NCBI GenBank assembly: GCA_017871115.1
Contig: JAFCIZ010000001.1
Span: forward strand, 3,453,501-3,517,500
DNA from: Cunninghamella blakesleeana
Taxonomy: Eukaryota; Mucoromycota; Mucoromycetes; Mucorales; Cunninghamellaceae
Length of the DNA: 64,000 bases
Reading direction: 5' to 3'
Both the position numbers and the translations under genes were made by a program. Below are positions 43,939 through 55,726 of the stretch, one piece after another. A model generated the notes under the pieces. It had not been told where the DNA came from. It worked only from the letters and a program-made list of their open reading frames with translations, and did no database searches. Each line of letters begins with the position of its first letter. Positions within the stretch are counted from its first letter, which is position 1.

Positions 43939-45492
43939 ATGAAAACACAGTTTTTGATTCCATTGACACTAACTACTTGGCTCTTTTCTACTTTAATTCA
44001 ATCATTACCATTGGAAAATCAAATTGATAAAAGAAATAATTTGCCATCGTTCATTCCATCCCGTATCCAACCCGCCAGTGTGATTCCTCCCTATAATTTA
44101 TCTTTAGAACAAGAAGCAGGTCGTCCCAATGGTCCAATTCCAAAAAATACACCCAATATAAATGGATTCGCTTTAGAATTACCCCATCATGAAAAATTAT
44201 CCAAGAATAATAATGATAAAAGAAGTAATGATACTATAAGTACTAAGATGAATACTGGTGTATCGATAGCTTCCCAAGAACAAGTTAATTCTGCTTATTT
44301 TTTTGCTGAATTATCAGCTAATGCATATTGTAGACAAGTTGTTCCTCTAGGTATTTGGTTTTGTCCTCATTGTAAATCCTCTGTTTCGGATGCCAAAATT
44401 GAGAAAACCTTCTTTTCCTTGCTTTCTGATACTAATGGGTACATTATAACAAGTGCTAGCCAAAAAGCTATTTTCCTTGCTTTCAGAGGTACCATCGATA
44501 AAAAAGATGTATAAAAAATATAAAGCAAATTCCATTTATTGATTTATTGATTTTTTTTTATAGGAACTAACTCTATTAGATCTGCTATTACCGTAATATA
44601 TATATATATATATTTTAAAATAATTTTGTATTTATATTTAATTTTACTTATTTATATAGGATCTAAATTTTATTCTTTCAGCTTATCCTCCTATTAAAGG
44701 TGCCAAAGTTCATCCCGTAAGATATTAGTAGTATAATAATAATAATAATAATAATAATCATTAAGATAATATTAATAGCATACATAATTTTCATTTCATA
44801 TTTATTTAACTCTTTTATTTATTTCACTTTATAAAAAAATAGGGTTTTTATAACTCTTACATCGAAGTTCAAAAGACTGTTCTTGACACTATGAGTTCAC
44901 TTTTAAAGAAATATCCTGGTTATAGAGTTGACGTTACTGGGTAAATAATTATATATATATATATGTATAAATCGAGCTCCGAGCCTTTATTATAGTTCTA
45001 TTTTTAAATAATAATAATAATAATAAAAATAACAACTGATTAATATTAATATTAATTATTAATTTAGACATTCTCTTGGCGGTGCTCAAGCTGAATTAGC
45101 TACTTTAGATTTGTTCCAACGTTTCCAACAACTTACGCCGGACAATTTACACTTATACACTGTGGGTCAACCTCGTGTTGGTGACCCAAATTATGCTGCC
45201 TACTTCCTTAGTACAAAGATTGGTAAAATTAGAACTGTCCATGAATCCGACCGTAAGCATCTATTTATTACTATTACTTCTATTATCATTACTATATATA
45301 TACATATATATAAATTAATTATATAAAATATAATTCTTTTTCCTTTTTTCTTCTCCTAAATAGTCGTTCCTCATCTTCCTCCTATGGCTAGCGGTTATCT
45401 ACATACTGGAACTGAATATTGGGTTAAAGACGACGACACCAAATTGACTCGTAAGTATAATAAAAGATAATAGTAATAAAATAATACATGGT

Positions 45493-45545
<53 letters not shown>

Positions 45546-45784
45546 GTGCTGATAAAGTAAACAATACATTTATATATTTTATTCATTTTACATTATAGAA
45601 ATTTGTGAAGCTACTTATGAATCTGCCTCCTGTTCTAACACGCTTGTTCCTTTCCTTAGTATCTTGGATCATTTATCGTAAGAATTTATAATCATTATGG
45701 ATAAACTAATATTAACGAATACTTTACTAACATTTTTTTTTCTTTGACAGGTGTTATAATATTAATGAAGGTCTTTGCCTTTAA
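43939..45784 (+). CDS. Secreted class 3 lipase, copy 2
   Basis: Eight exons: 43939-44488, 44564-44592, 44660-44716, 44843-44940, 45068-45252, 45364-45450, 45599-45677 and 45751-45784 (TAA), giving 372 residues. An in-frame ATG lies upstream, but the chosen start gives MKTQFLIPLTLTTWLF, aligning with copy 1. Catalytic features are intact: GHSLGGAQ, HESDLVPHLPP and LDHLS. Exons 2-8 have the same lengths as in copy 1. Differences: the propeptide is longer, with an extra basic NNNDKRSND segment; the lid reads SIRSAITDL rather than SFRSFFVDL; and an additional cysteine appears in LSCYNINEGLCL. A functional, diverged tandem paralogue with possibly different substrate preference. Confidence 0.95.
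45498..45541. repeat. (TA)n microsatellite in lipase copy 2 intron 6
   Basis: More than 20 TA units, within the intron between 45451 and 45598. Confidence 0.9.
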
Positions 45785-47354
45785 GTTGTCACATCTATTA
45801 TTCAAACTGTATTTTTGTCTGTATAATTTTTTCTTCCAATTACAAAATAATAATAATATTAATATCAATATATAATGTACTTCTAATGTTAAGTACTAAT
45901 TTATCAATTTAATATTTTTTATGTATTTTATTACTTTTATTTATATACTTTTTATATTTCAATTCTTAATTTACTTATATTAATAAAGCTAACATTCGTA
46001 TTTTTATATACATTTATTATGTCGAATGGCTCAGTATTAGTATTTTATATATTCATAACTCTCTTTTAAAGAGATCAATTTATTTATTGTTGGAATATAC
46101 TAACTATTATTTATACAAAATAAATAAATAATAAAATAGATGGAATTTATCAAGCGTATAATATATCTTTAAAATGTAATGAAAAAGGAGTGTAATCCAT
46201 TAGAACTCCGGTAACACTGAACGAGCTTTTCAATATTTCCAAATATCTTTGAGATGAAATAATTTTTTTTATAAATATGTACCAAACCTTTTATAAAATA
46301 ATAATAAAAAATAAGCATATATATAATCAATATTGTATAGTAAACATATTTCTTTTTATTTTCCACATAACCCTTCTTTGGAGTAGAAATATAATTAAAT
46401 AAATGATATTCAGAGATAATAATACATTTTTTTATTACCATTTGTATTTTATTAAAAAACAAAAAGCTTCCATACTCTACTATTGTTACAATTTCACATG
46501 ACAATCCTTTCAAGATTTTCAAACGAACTTCGAGTTTTAAGCGAGTCTCAAATCAATCTCAAAATTTTCCCGGGTCAACTATGGTATACAAAAAACTTTA
46601 TCAAGATTTTTTTTATTGATTGACCCTGGATGGGACACCCCCGGTCACAAGTGATGATGCTCCTCCTTGTCCCAAAAAAAAAGAAAAAATTCTAAAAGTA
46701 TTAATGTTTATTATACAACCTTGATTCAATATAAATATATATAATATAATTATATTTTTGTAGAAATTGATAATAAAAAAAGCGATATTTTCTACAGCTA
46801 AAAAAGTGATGAGTTTTTTGTAATCATTTTTTTAAGCTCAGAATTGAATTTCATTTCATGCGCCATGCAATTTTTTAGATATAAAAAAAGTCGGTTATTA
46901 AATTAAAATCAAGATAATAATAGTATTTAAAGGCATGCTTCTATACAAACCTTTCTTTCTTTTATCTCCTGAAGAAATGGATAAAAACTTCCGATCGTGA
47001 TTATTTATACTTCCAATTGAAATAATATACATTTATATATATTGATATTGATACTGATATTGTTTATGTATTATTAATTTGCTTGTTTATACAAGTATAT
47101 ATAAATATGTATAATACAGTTGATTATGTTATACATGGAAAATGTATGGTGTGTTATTTTCATGTAGGTATAAAAAAATAGGGATTAGATAAATTTGATG
47201 GTCCGATAATTTTTTTTTTTCAAGCATTTATTTTTTAAAAAAACTAATTCTTTTTTTTTTTTTTCTTTCTTTTTACTTTTTAATATTATTGATATTATAT
47301 ATTTTTATTATTATTATTATTAGTATTATTATTACAACAATAAAAATAATACAA
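45785..47354. other. Intergenic region with a possible element relic
   Basis: 1.6 kb. Most is AT-rich. The segment at about 46165-46680 differs in composition and is described separately. The promoter of the PA-TM-RING gene shows no recognised motif. Confidence 0.55.
46165..46680 (-). mobile_element. Possible mobile-element or pseudogene fragment with GC-rich end
   Basis: A GC-rich patch at 46566-46675 stands out in AT-rich DNA and carries two inverted repeats: CCCGGGTCAA (46569-46578) with TTGACCCTGG (46620-46629), and TGGGACA (46631-46637) with TGTCCCA (46668-46674). On the minus strand downstream an open stretch of 117 codons starts KILKGLSCEIVTIVEYGSFL and ends YRSSNGLHSFFITF. No transposase or reverse transcriptase motif is visible. 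Element identity is a guess. Confidence 0.35.
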
Positions 47355-48911
47355 ATGAAATCACTTGTTATATGCATATGTTATTTACTATGTATAGTAC
47401 AAGCAACCATTGTAGTTTTGGTAAATGAATTATTATTGCTATATGAATTACTAATTGAATGATTATTATTAATATTTTAAACTTTATTAATAATATTACT
47501 ATTATTATTATTCTAGTCAAATAACGAAACGTATATGGATAGAACTTCAGTCTTTGGACCTAATTTTGAATCTATTACAGGTAATCTTGGTTTAGTCCCT
47601 TCATCAATCTATGGTTGTGAACCTATTGAATCGCCTCCTATAACAAAATGGATTGCTCTAGTTGAAAGAGGTCATTGTTCTTTTATAGATAAAGTACGTG
47701 CTATGCAAGCTTCTAATGCTGAAGCTGTTATCATTGGTGATTCAAGGTTCAATGGTTGGATTACAATGTATGCTACAGGTAAATATATATGTATGTACAT
47801 AATAAAATAAAATTAATTGGGTATTATAAGGAGATATATATTCGTATATAAAAAAATAAAATAAAATTAATTATCTTTGAAAAAAAAGAATAATCATTAT
47901 TTTTCTTTTCATTTATTTATATGCATATTTTTTCTAGGAAATACAACAGATATAAATATTCCCAGTGTTTATGTAGCACAATATCAATATAACACCTTAA
48001 AGAGATATGTACTTAATAATAATTCCATTGCTATTCAAATCATTAGAAATGAAGAATCAACCTGGTAAATATAAAAATAAAATACATGGCTACATATATA
48101 AAAACATAAGATCATATTAATAATAATAATCTTTGTTTTTCTTCCTTTTTTTTTTTTATTAAATATACATGTGTATATTTATTTATTATAGGACATTAAC
48201 TGATATGTTAATCCTTATTATATTATCACCATCAATTATGATGCTATTTGTTTATTTTACTTGGAAGTACCGTGAATATCAACGTAAATTAAAAGATCTT
48301 GCACCTTGTCATATTGTATCCAATTTACCATCAAGAGTATATCAACGAGAAAAGCACGTGGCAGCAACGACAACTATAACAGCCAATGGTGATAATACTG
48401 CCGATGATCATGACAGAGATACCATAAATAGAAATAATCCAACTCATTTCTATTATCAAGATAACGATGAATGTGCAATTTGTTTGGATGAATATGTGAA
48501 TGGGGATAAAATAAGAACTTTACCTTGTCGTCATGAATTCCATGCTTTTTGTATTGATATTTGGTTAACAACTCGAAAAAAATTTGTAAGTGGAAAAAAT
48601 AAAAATCATTATTAAAGGGTTTAAAATGAAATAGAATAAATATAATAATAGTAAAATACTGTGTATGATTATTTATAGATATTTGTACTCGTTATTTTTG
48701 TATTTATTTATTATATATTTATTTTTATATTAAATAGTGTCCTATATGTAAATCCAATATATGTCAAAATAAATCATCACCAACTTCTACACCAACAACT
48801 ATACCAAATGAATCATTACAACCACCACCACGACCACTGCAACAGCGACAACAACAGGAACAAGAGCATACTCAAGTTGCAAATGAACAAACACCTCTTT
48901 TACCTTATTAA
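47355..48911 (+). CDS. PA-TM-RING-H2 membrane E3 ubiquitin ligase
   Basis: Five exons: 47355-47420, 47517-47778, 47938-48064, 48192-48585 and 48738-48911 (TAA), giving 340 residues. Signal peptide ([16 protein letters not shown]), a lumenal protease-associated domain ([39 protein letters not shown]), one membrane helix ([18 protein letters not shown]) and a RING-H2 domain: CAICLDEY ... [16 protein letters not shown] ... CPICKS, so all eight ligands are present. This is the RNF13/RNF167-like family of endosomal or vacuolar ubiquitin ligases. The C-terminus NEQTPLLPY holds a dileucine-type sorting signal. The penultimate intron splits the RING before its last Cys pair. Strong family call; substrates unknown. 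Confidence 0.93.
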
Positions 48912-49574
48912 TCTCTGCATAAATATATATTTTTTCATGTTTAAATCATTTTCCTCATATTTATATATATAAAATATTAAAAGTACGTATGGCATTTATT
49001 TTTTTTCTTTTTTCTTTTTTCTTTTTTTTAAAAAAAAGAGAAAGAAATTATCAACATAACTGATATACATAATCTTATGCAGGCTTCATTTGTCAAATAT
49101 TACCTTTTTTGTAGATAGATATCCCTTAATAGCATTTTCTTTATCTTTTCTTATTTCATTTAAAACTTTCAAATAATAATAATATATCTCATTTTATTTG
49201 AAATATATATAATTAAATAACATATATATAAAAAATAAATAAAAAAAAAAATAAAAAAATTAAAAAAATAAAAAAAAAAAATAAAGAATATGTATATATG
49301 TATATATGAAAAAAGATGTTTTAAAAATGACAAAATATAAAATAAAAATAATTACGTATCAGAATCAAAAATGATTAACAGGAAAAGAAAAGAAAAGAAA
49401 AAAAAACCCACTGTTATGCATTAAAGATATCTAATTATAAACGAATCAATATTAATATATATAATAATAATAAAATAAGAAATACGTAGGAATAAAAATA
49501 ATAACAATATTAATAGCAATAAATAAAATGGTAATAAAAATAAAAAGAAAGAATATATATATATATACATATAT
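48912..49574. other. Convergent 3' flanks
   Basis: 663 bp between the stops of the RING gene (+) and the Sds3-like gene (-). A/T homopolymers, a T8A8 block near 49023-49038 and A-rich tracts; no gene. Confidence 0.7.
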
Positions 49575-50404
49575 TTATCGTTTTGAACTACCACTCGTTC
49601 TTTTTGGAAGAACGCCCTAAATATGGATAAAAGCAATTATAATAATTAATATTAGATATATAGTATTTTAAATAGATATATAAAGAGCTATATATATATA
49701 TACATAAAGACTTACTTTCATAGCCATCAATTCAGCATCTATTTCTTCTTCTTCTTTATTAGTTAAAGGTGCATTTATATTGTGAGGTACGATTGCATTT
49801 TCTAAAATATAAATTTATATAAATAGATGTTAAAAAAATAATAAAATAAAATGATGATAAATATCAATCTGTTTTATATCATACTTAATCGCCTTCCTCT
49901 ACTCGTTGTAGTTTCTGATCTTGGAGAACCTTTATCACCACTATTTAAAATATTATAGTTGTTTGTCCTTTTCCTTAACCCACGTTTATGTTTAATTTTA
50001 GCATATGCATCATTAAAGATCCCTTTAATATCCAATTTATTTGAATATTCCCTATCTTCTTTAATTTGTCTTCGGTGTTCATCGATCACTGACATTACTA
50101 CTTCATTTAAATGGTCCATTTCATTCTATTACAATATAAAGTAAAATATATATATAAGAATCATGTTATTATTGATCTACTTTAAATTTTTATTATTAAT
50201 ATTGTTAATCATTACTTTTTTAATTGTGCATTTACCTGATATTCTTCCTCTATTATCATAGTATTTAATTCTAATTCTTGTCTTGTCATTAATAATTGGT
50301 AATCCTCAAAACATAATGCATTTTGAATGGTCTGATCGCGAATGATTTCGAGGTCCGATACAATATCTTGGAAAACTGCATGATCACCTAAAAAGTATAT
50401 ATGA

Positions 50405-50435
<31 letters not shown>

Positions 50436-52295
50436 TTATATAAAAATCCAACATCTATTTTTTTTTTCACATGTTTTGCCCTATATTTTATTTTTATTTT
50501 CCTGTATTACCATCTTGAATACTTTTTAATTCTTTTTGTAAGGATTGTAATTTTTCTTGATAAACTCTAAAAGATTATTAAAAAATTAAAAATAAAAAAG
50601 AATATTATAATGATGATAAGTGAATGATACATATATATATATATAAATGAATATATACAATAAGATAATAATTATAAATTATATATATTTATATTACTCT
50701 TCATTTTGTTCCCAAAATTCATTATCCATCCAATTCATAATATCATTGTATTCACGTAATTTATTAAGCATTTTTGATTCACTAGATTCTAAAGTTTCTT
50801 CTAAAAAAAAATTTTATACCCAGAAATATGTTTATATCCAAATTCAGGAAGTGACACAGATTTGGAGTATAAAAAAAACGGTTTTATTTATTTAGTTACA
50901 CACACAAATACACATATTTATTAAATAAGTATTATTATTTTATTTTTATTTTTTCATTCTCTATATATATATGTATTTACCTTGTTGCCACCGTGAAGAA
51001 ATAGCAGGTTTATAAAATGAAGACTCAAAAATAGGTGATTCTTTAGTATTGCTATTATTATTATTAATCATTGGAGATAAAGATGATGACGAAGATTGTT
51101 GCTGTTGTTGTAGTAATGATGAAGTAGATGATGGAGGAGGAGGATATGAATGATATATTCCATTTGTATTATTGACAGAGGAAGATGATGATGAAGGAGG
51201 AGGAGGAGGAGGATGGTTATAAGAAGGTTCATATTTTGATTGAAATAAAGTAGGTGAATAAGAAGATGGATTGGTAGATGATGACGTTGGAGGAGGTAAT
51301 GAATGATTCAATTTATTAATATAATGAGAAGAAGGTGAAGTATGATTTGGTTTATTATTTATAGTAGTATTAGATACAGGAGGAAGTGAAGATTGAGTGG
51401 GTGGCGGTGGATTTATATAAGAAGCTGATGATGTAGGAGGAGGAGGTATTGGGGGTGGATGAGACATATGCCAGCTGGATTGTTGTTGGTGATGTTGTTG
51501 TTGTTGTGATACCGTAGCATTATTATTATTTAAAGGCGATGGTGGAACAGTCCGATAAGTAGCATGATCTATATAAGGGTCATGTGAAGGTTGCCATGGA
51601 TAATTGATGGGGGACTTATTATTGGGGGATGATGACGACGATGTGGATGAATTTATAATTGAAGTATTATGTTGAGAATGATGATGTGTAGATGGTGGTT
51701 GTTGTAAAAGTTTTGTGGATTCATTATTGTTATTATTGTAAGATGAAGATCGATATGATGAAGAAGAAGAAGGAGGAGGATGATCGTAAGGTGTAGTATA
51801 ATAATGAGGTCGATAATCATCCATTTTAGGAGACGCGGTCGAAGACGACGGGGGTATATGATGTGAAGAAGGTGGTAGTGGTGGTGGTGGTGTAGAAGAA
51901 GAAGTGGAACTAGAATACAAATATGGTTGTTGTTGTGAATAATGTTTTTGTTGACTTGTATTATTATTATTATTAGTAGTAGTAGTAGGAGAAGAAGAAG
52001 AAGAAGGTGGAGGTGGCAAGATGGACAAAGATTTAGATGATAAAGTAGTGTTATAGCCTATAGAAGGAGATCTAGAAGTAGTAGACATCGCGTTATTATA
52101 GTAATCTTGATTTTTACTTCCCGACGACGAACTTGAAGATGTTGATTGTTGTTTTTGCTGTGTTAAAGTAGTAGACGTTCTTATTCCTTGTAAGGGAGGT
52201 GAAGAGATTTGTGTTCCATTATATATTGTTTGAGTAGGTGGTGGTCGTGAATCAGCTCCCGCTTGAGCTACTATGTAACCAAACTGAGGTAACAT
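49575..52295 (-). CDS. Sds3-like subunit of a Sin3 histone deacetylase complex
   Basis: Seven exons: 52295-50981, 50800-50698, 50566-50511, 50387-50236, 50125-49885, 49801-49716 and 49616-49575 (TAA), giving 664 residues. Exon 1 encodes about 438 residues of Ser/Pro/Asn/Gln/His-rich, presumably disordered sequence with many PPPPSS blocks. The conserved part follows: LREYNDIMNWMDNEFWEQNE, EVYQEKLQSLQKELKSIQDG, HAVFQDIVSDLEIIRDQTIQ, then a long charged helix (VMSVIDEHRRQIKEDREYS). Spacing fits the Sds3/BRMS1 family, scaffolds that dimerise and link HDAC to Sin3 in the nucleus. The C-terminus has basic KIKHKRGLRKRTNNYN and ends TSGSSKR. The very long N-terminal extension is unusual for the family, and the true start could lie elsewhere. 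Moderately confident. Confidence 0.75.
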
Positions 52296-53027
52296 TTATC
52301 AAGTGTGTAAATGTAAATATATGTTTGTATATATTTATTATTTATATTTATATTAGGTTGGATAAATATTAAATAAGTTTTATATAATTTACAATAAATA
52401 ATAGTGTAAATATATATATATATATATTTATAAATATTTTGAAATTAAAATAATGATAGTAAAAAAAGTTGAACTAAAATTAATTAATACTATTAAATTA
52501 GAAAAAAAAAAAACCAAATATTATTAAAGAATAGAAAGAATAACAATAAAGCCGTAGGCTAACTGTAATAAATATATATATAAAAGGATAAAGGAAAAAT
52601 AATAAAACGAAAAGGAAGGAGAGAAAAAAAAAAATAGCTGTGTTTTTTCTTTTTTTTTTTTTAAAAAAAAAGCAAGCTTTTAAATCCCGCTTTTTTATTT
52701 GGCAACCAATTGATTTAATATGCAACTTATGTCTTTTAATATAAAAATGGTATTATCTAAATAATCTTTACTTTATTTCTTTTTAATTCATATTTATATA
52801 TTAAAAATTTATATCATATTGTATTATATATAAAAGAAAAAGAAAAAAGTAAGAAGGAAAAAGAAAAAAAAGTATGAAGAAAAGCTATACAAAAAATAAT
52901 AGTAAAAAAAAAAAAAAAAAAAAAAACGCTGTATATAATAATGAATAAATAAATTAGAAAAAGATATATATATTTATAATAGTTTTAAAGGAATGATTTT
53001 TTTTTTTTGAAAAAAAAAAAAAAAAAA
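52296..53027. other. Sds3-like promoter / 3' flank of Cys-rich gene
   Basis: 732 bp between two minus-strand genes. Holds the motif at 52689-52679, a T/A block near 52650-52671 and purine-rich tracts. Confidence 0.6.
52679..52689 (-). promoter_or_regulatory. CGGGATTTAAA promoter motif (Sds3-like)
   Basis: Minus-strand, sense copy 384 bp before the chosen ATG, preceded by GC as in the PLD copy. The larger distance may mean a longer 5' leader. Confidence 0.45.
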
Positions 53028-54532
53028 TTAAGCATTTGGAGGTTCGGGAGATCTTTCTCTATGAATATTAGGGTAAGAGCCCGAATTACGAGAAAAGACA
53101 CCAGAACCTTTAGGACTATTAGAATAAGGTAATTTTGGAGTAGAAGCACCGTGATGATGACCACCAACCGAAAGAGCAGAAGATTTTGAATAATCTGGAG
53201 TAGTAAGATAAACCATACTTGCACGATTCTTTTCATTAAGAGAAGCAGGAGGCTGTAATTGAGCGGTGTCATCATATAAGGAATCATCATCCAACATGGC
53301 ATATTTAGCAAATTCTTCATTATCCCCAAAGAATTTTCTAACTTTTAATTTTTCTTTTTTAGATTGATAACGTTGTAATGCCCATAAAAGTAATAAAATA
53401 ATGATCATAAAGATAACCACAGCAGCACCAAGGACACCCCATAACCAAGTAGCAATAGCATGGAAGACATCGGGACCCATAATACAATACCCATCAGATC
53501 CACAAGTTTCTGAAATGCATTCTCTATCTTGGTCGCAGGCAGCACCATTCTCTTTGGCTTTTACACAAGCTTCATTGACACAATAAGTTCCATCTGTACA
53601 GTTATCTCGAACAATAGTTTGTAATTCGGCATAACCTTCAGCATCATAAGATACATATTGGGTACTAAATTACAGAAATAAAAGAAATAAAAATAGCAAT
53701 ATTAGTAAAATAATAAATAATAAAAAAAAGAGGGGCATTATTTTATCACCATTGTTATTATTTATTTATTTTATATACATACGTATCATTGCCACATTTT
53801 CCACCTAAAGGTACAGCTTTAATATTACAGAACCCATTAAGACAAATAGAATTAACACCTTGACATTCATCATCACGTTGCTAAAAATAGTTTGTTTTTT
53901 TTTTTTAAAAAAAATAAATAAATAAATATTCTACATATTTTTTATCTCTATCATCACCATTGTCCATTATTCTTTTATTTTTACCATTTCACAAGCAGCA
54001 CCAGTTGGTAAAGTATTCGTACAATGAGATAAATTATCAGGGCAGAAAGTACCATTACCACAACGGGCAGGGAAAGGTCTAATATTAGTATTCCATCTAT
54101 TTAAATAATAAAAGATTTGATCTGATTTTTTAGTTTCTATTTTTACTGGATATTAAAATATGTATGTATTATTTATTTTATTTTACCCTTTAACATAGTC
54201 AGTATTTGTACATCCAATATAATTACATTTATTACTTGCGGGATCACAGAATAAATATATATTTTGACAAGCATCGTTATATTGCCAAGTTAATCTATAT
54301 AAATATATATTTTTTTAAAAAAAAAGAAGAAAATAAAGTGGTTGTTGATGTTGTTAATACAATTTTAGTTTGTTGGATTAAAAACTATATTAAAAGTTGT
54401 TCTTAAATATTATTATTATTTTCTTTACGGATCATAATAAGGATTGGGATCGCAAGCATCCCCAAATACTCCAGCTGATACTTTAGTTGAAAAAAAGAAT
54501 AGTAATCCGCTAAAAACAATGAATAAATACAT
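53028..54532 (-). CDS. Cysteine-rich single-pass membrane protein of unknown function
   Basis: Five exons: 54532-54429, 54294-54187, 54096-53985, 53880-53783 and 53664-53028 (TAA), giving 352 residues. Signal peptide (YLFIVFSGLLFFFSTKVSAG); an extracellular region of about 150 residues with repeated short Cys motifs (ACQNIYLFCD, CNYIGC, RCGNGTFCPDNLSHC, GAACEMQRDDECQG, CLNGFC, GAACDQDRECISETCGSDGYC); one membrane helix (WGVLGAAVVIFMIIILLLLW); and a basic then Ser/Pro-rich cytoplasmic tail of about 120 residues. The Cys pattern resembles disulphide-knot modules such as Dickkopf-like or EGF-like repeats, but no family is firmly recognised. NxT/S sites suggest glycosylation. Could be a cell-surface sensor or adhesion protein; that is inference. 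Confidence 0.78.
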
Positions 54533-55533
54533 TGTTTAACTGGTATATAAAATAATTTTAAAAGAAAAGGATTAAGAAAAAAAAGAAGGAAAAAAAAAGA
54601 GAGAGAGAGAGAAAAATGAGAATATAAATTTTTTATTTTTTTAAAAATAGATGGTGATACAAGCTCTATTTTTACCCAAATTTTTTTTTATAAAAAAAGC
54701 TTTTTTACTATGATAAGATAAATCTTTCTCTATATTGTTTTTTGACCCTTTCTCTTAGTTCCTATCTCCTTTTCAAATTTTCTATTATATATATCATTTT
54801 GATAAATGTAAAAACCATATAGGTAAGAGATAACTTATACTAATAATAATGATGGTGACGAAAGAAAGGGGACATATATAGAGAGAGATGACCTTTTTTT
54901 TATACAAGAGGAATTTTAAAGGGTGAGGAGAGAGTAAAATAAAAAGGAAACCAAGGAGTATATATATAAATATATAACTATCCAAGTAAAAGACAGTATA
55001 TATATTATGTGGTTTATAAGTAAATAGTTGCCAATAATAATCTAGTTCATCATACACGTGTAAAAATAAAATAAATAAACTTTGTTCCTTTTTTTTAAAA
55101 AAGTGTAACAACAAACAATCCAATACTTTTTGTTTTTTCGGCTCGAAAAAAAAAAAAAAAAGTCATCCACTGAATAAAAAAAAGTCATCCTTTGAAAAAA
55201 TAAAAAGGGATCAGCTTTGAGAAAAATATCATCATCCTCATTGAATTAGTTTCTTTTTAATATTAGAATTCTGACTCAGTCTAATTAATATATTTCTTTA
55301 TATTGTCAGATGATAAAAAATCAAGCTATAATAAAATTAAGAATTTATCTTTTTTATTTTTTTTTTTGTTGCCGTTATTTATTTGTTGTCATATATAATA
55401 ATAATTAAAAAGTAATCATCCTTGTGTAATAAATTACTCACTATTTATTATTTTCATTGTTACAAAACATTTATACTTTTAAGTATTATATAAAGCATCA
55501 TTAAAAATTCTTAAGGGGATACTATCGTAATAG

Positions 55534-55544
55534 CGGAATTTAAA
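55534..55544 (+). promoter_or_regulatory. CGGAATTTAAA promoter motif (chitosanase)
   Basis: Sense copy 182 bp before the ATG. Confidence 0.45.
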
Positions 55545-55605
55545 ATATATAAAAAATAGGGATTTTATGTTAAAATCTGGTAATAAGTAATTTATTTTAA
55601 TTTTC

Positions 55606-55613
55606 TATAAAAG
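55606..55613 (+). promoter_or_regulatory. TATA box of chitosanase
   Basis: TATAAAAG 113 bp before the ATG, 62 bp downstream of the CGG..TTTAAA motif. Confidence 0.4.
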
Positions 55614-55726
55614 TCATTTAAAATCCTTTTTTTTTTTTTCTATTTCTTTCGCTTTTCCTTTTTCCTTTTCCTTTATTTATTTTATTTTTTCATTATAAAA
55701 TAATAATCATCATCATAATAAAAACG

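Larger units (their letters stand above)
54533..55726. other. Divergent interval, Cys-rich gene / chitosanase
   Basis: 1.2 kb. No coding region seen; a hydrophobic minus-strand open frame at 54794-55123 is judged noise. The chitosanase side carries a CGGAATTTAAA motif and a TATAAAAG box. Confidence 0.6.

Noticed and set aside
50647..50895. Plus-strand open frame of 82 codons
   Set aside because: Overlaps an exon and introns of the Sds3-like gene on the other strand and lacks coding character.
53401..53586. Plus-strand open frame opposite the Cys-rich gene
   Set aside because: Lies entirely opposite a coding exon with a clear membrane helix and cysteine motifs.
54794..55123. Minus-strand open frame of 109 codons
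   Set aside because: Only hydrophobic and aromatic AT-rich codons, no domain, inside the chitosanase/Cys-rich spacer.
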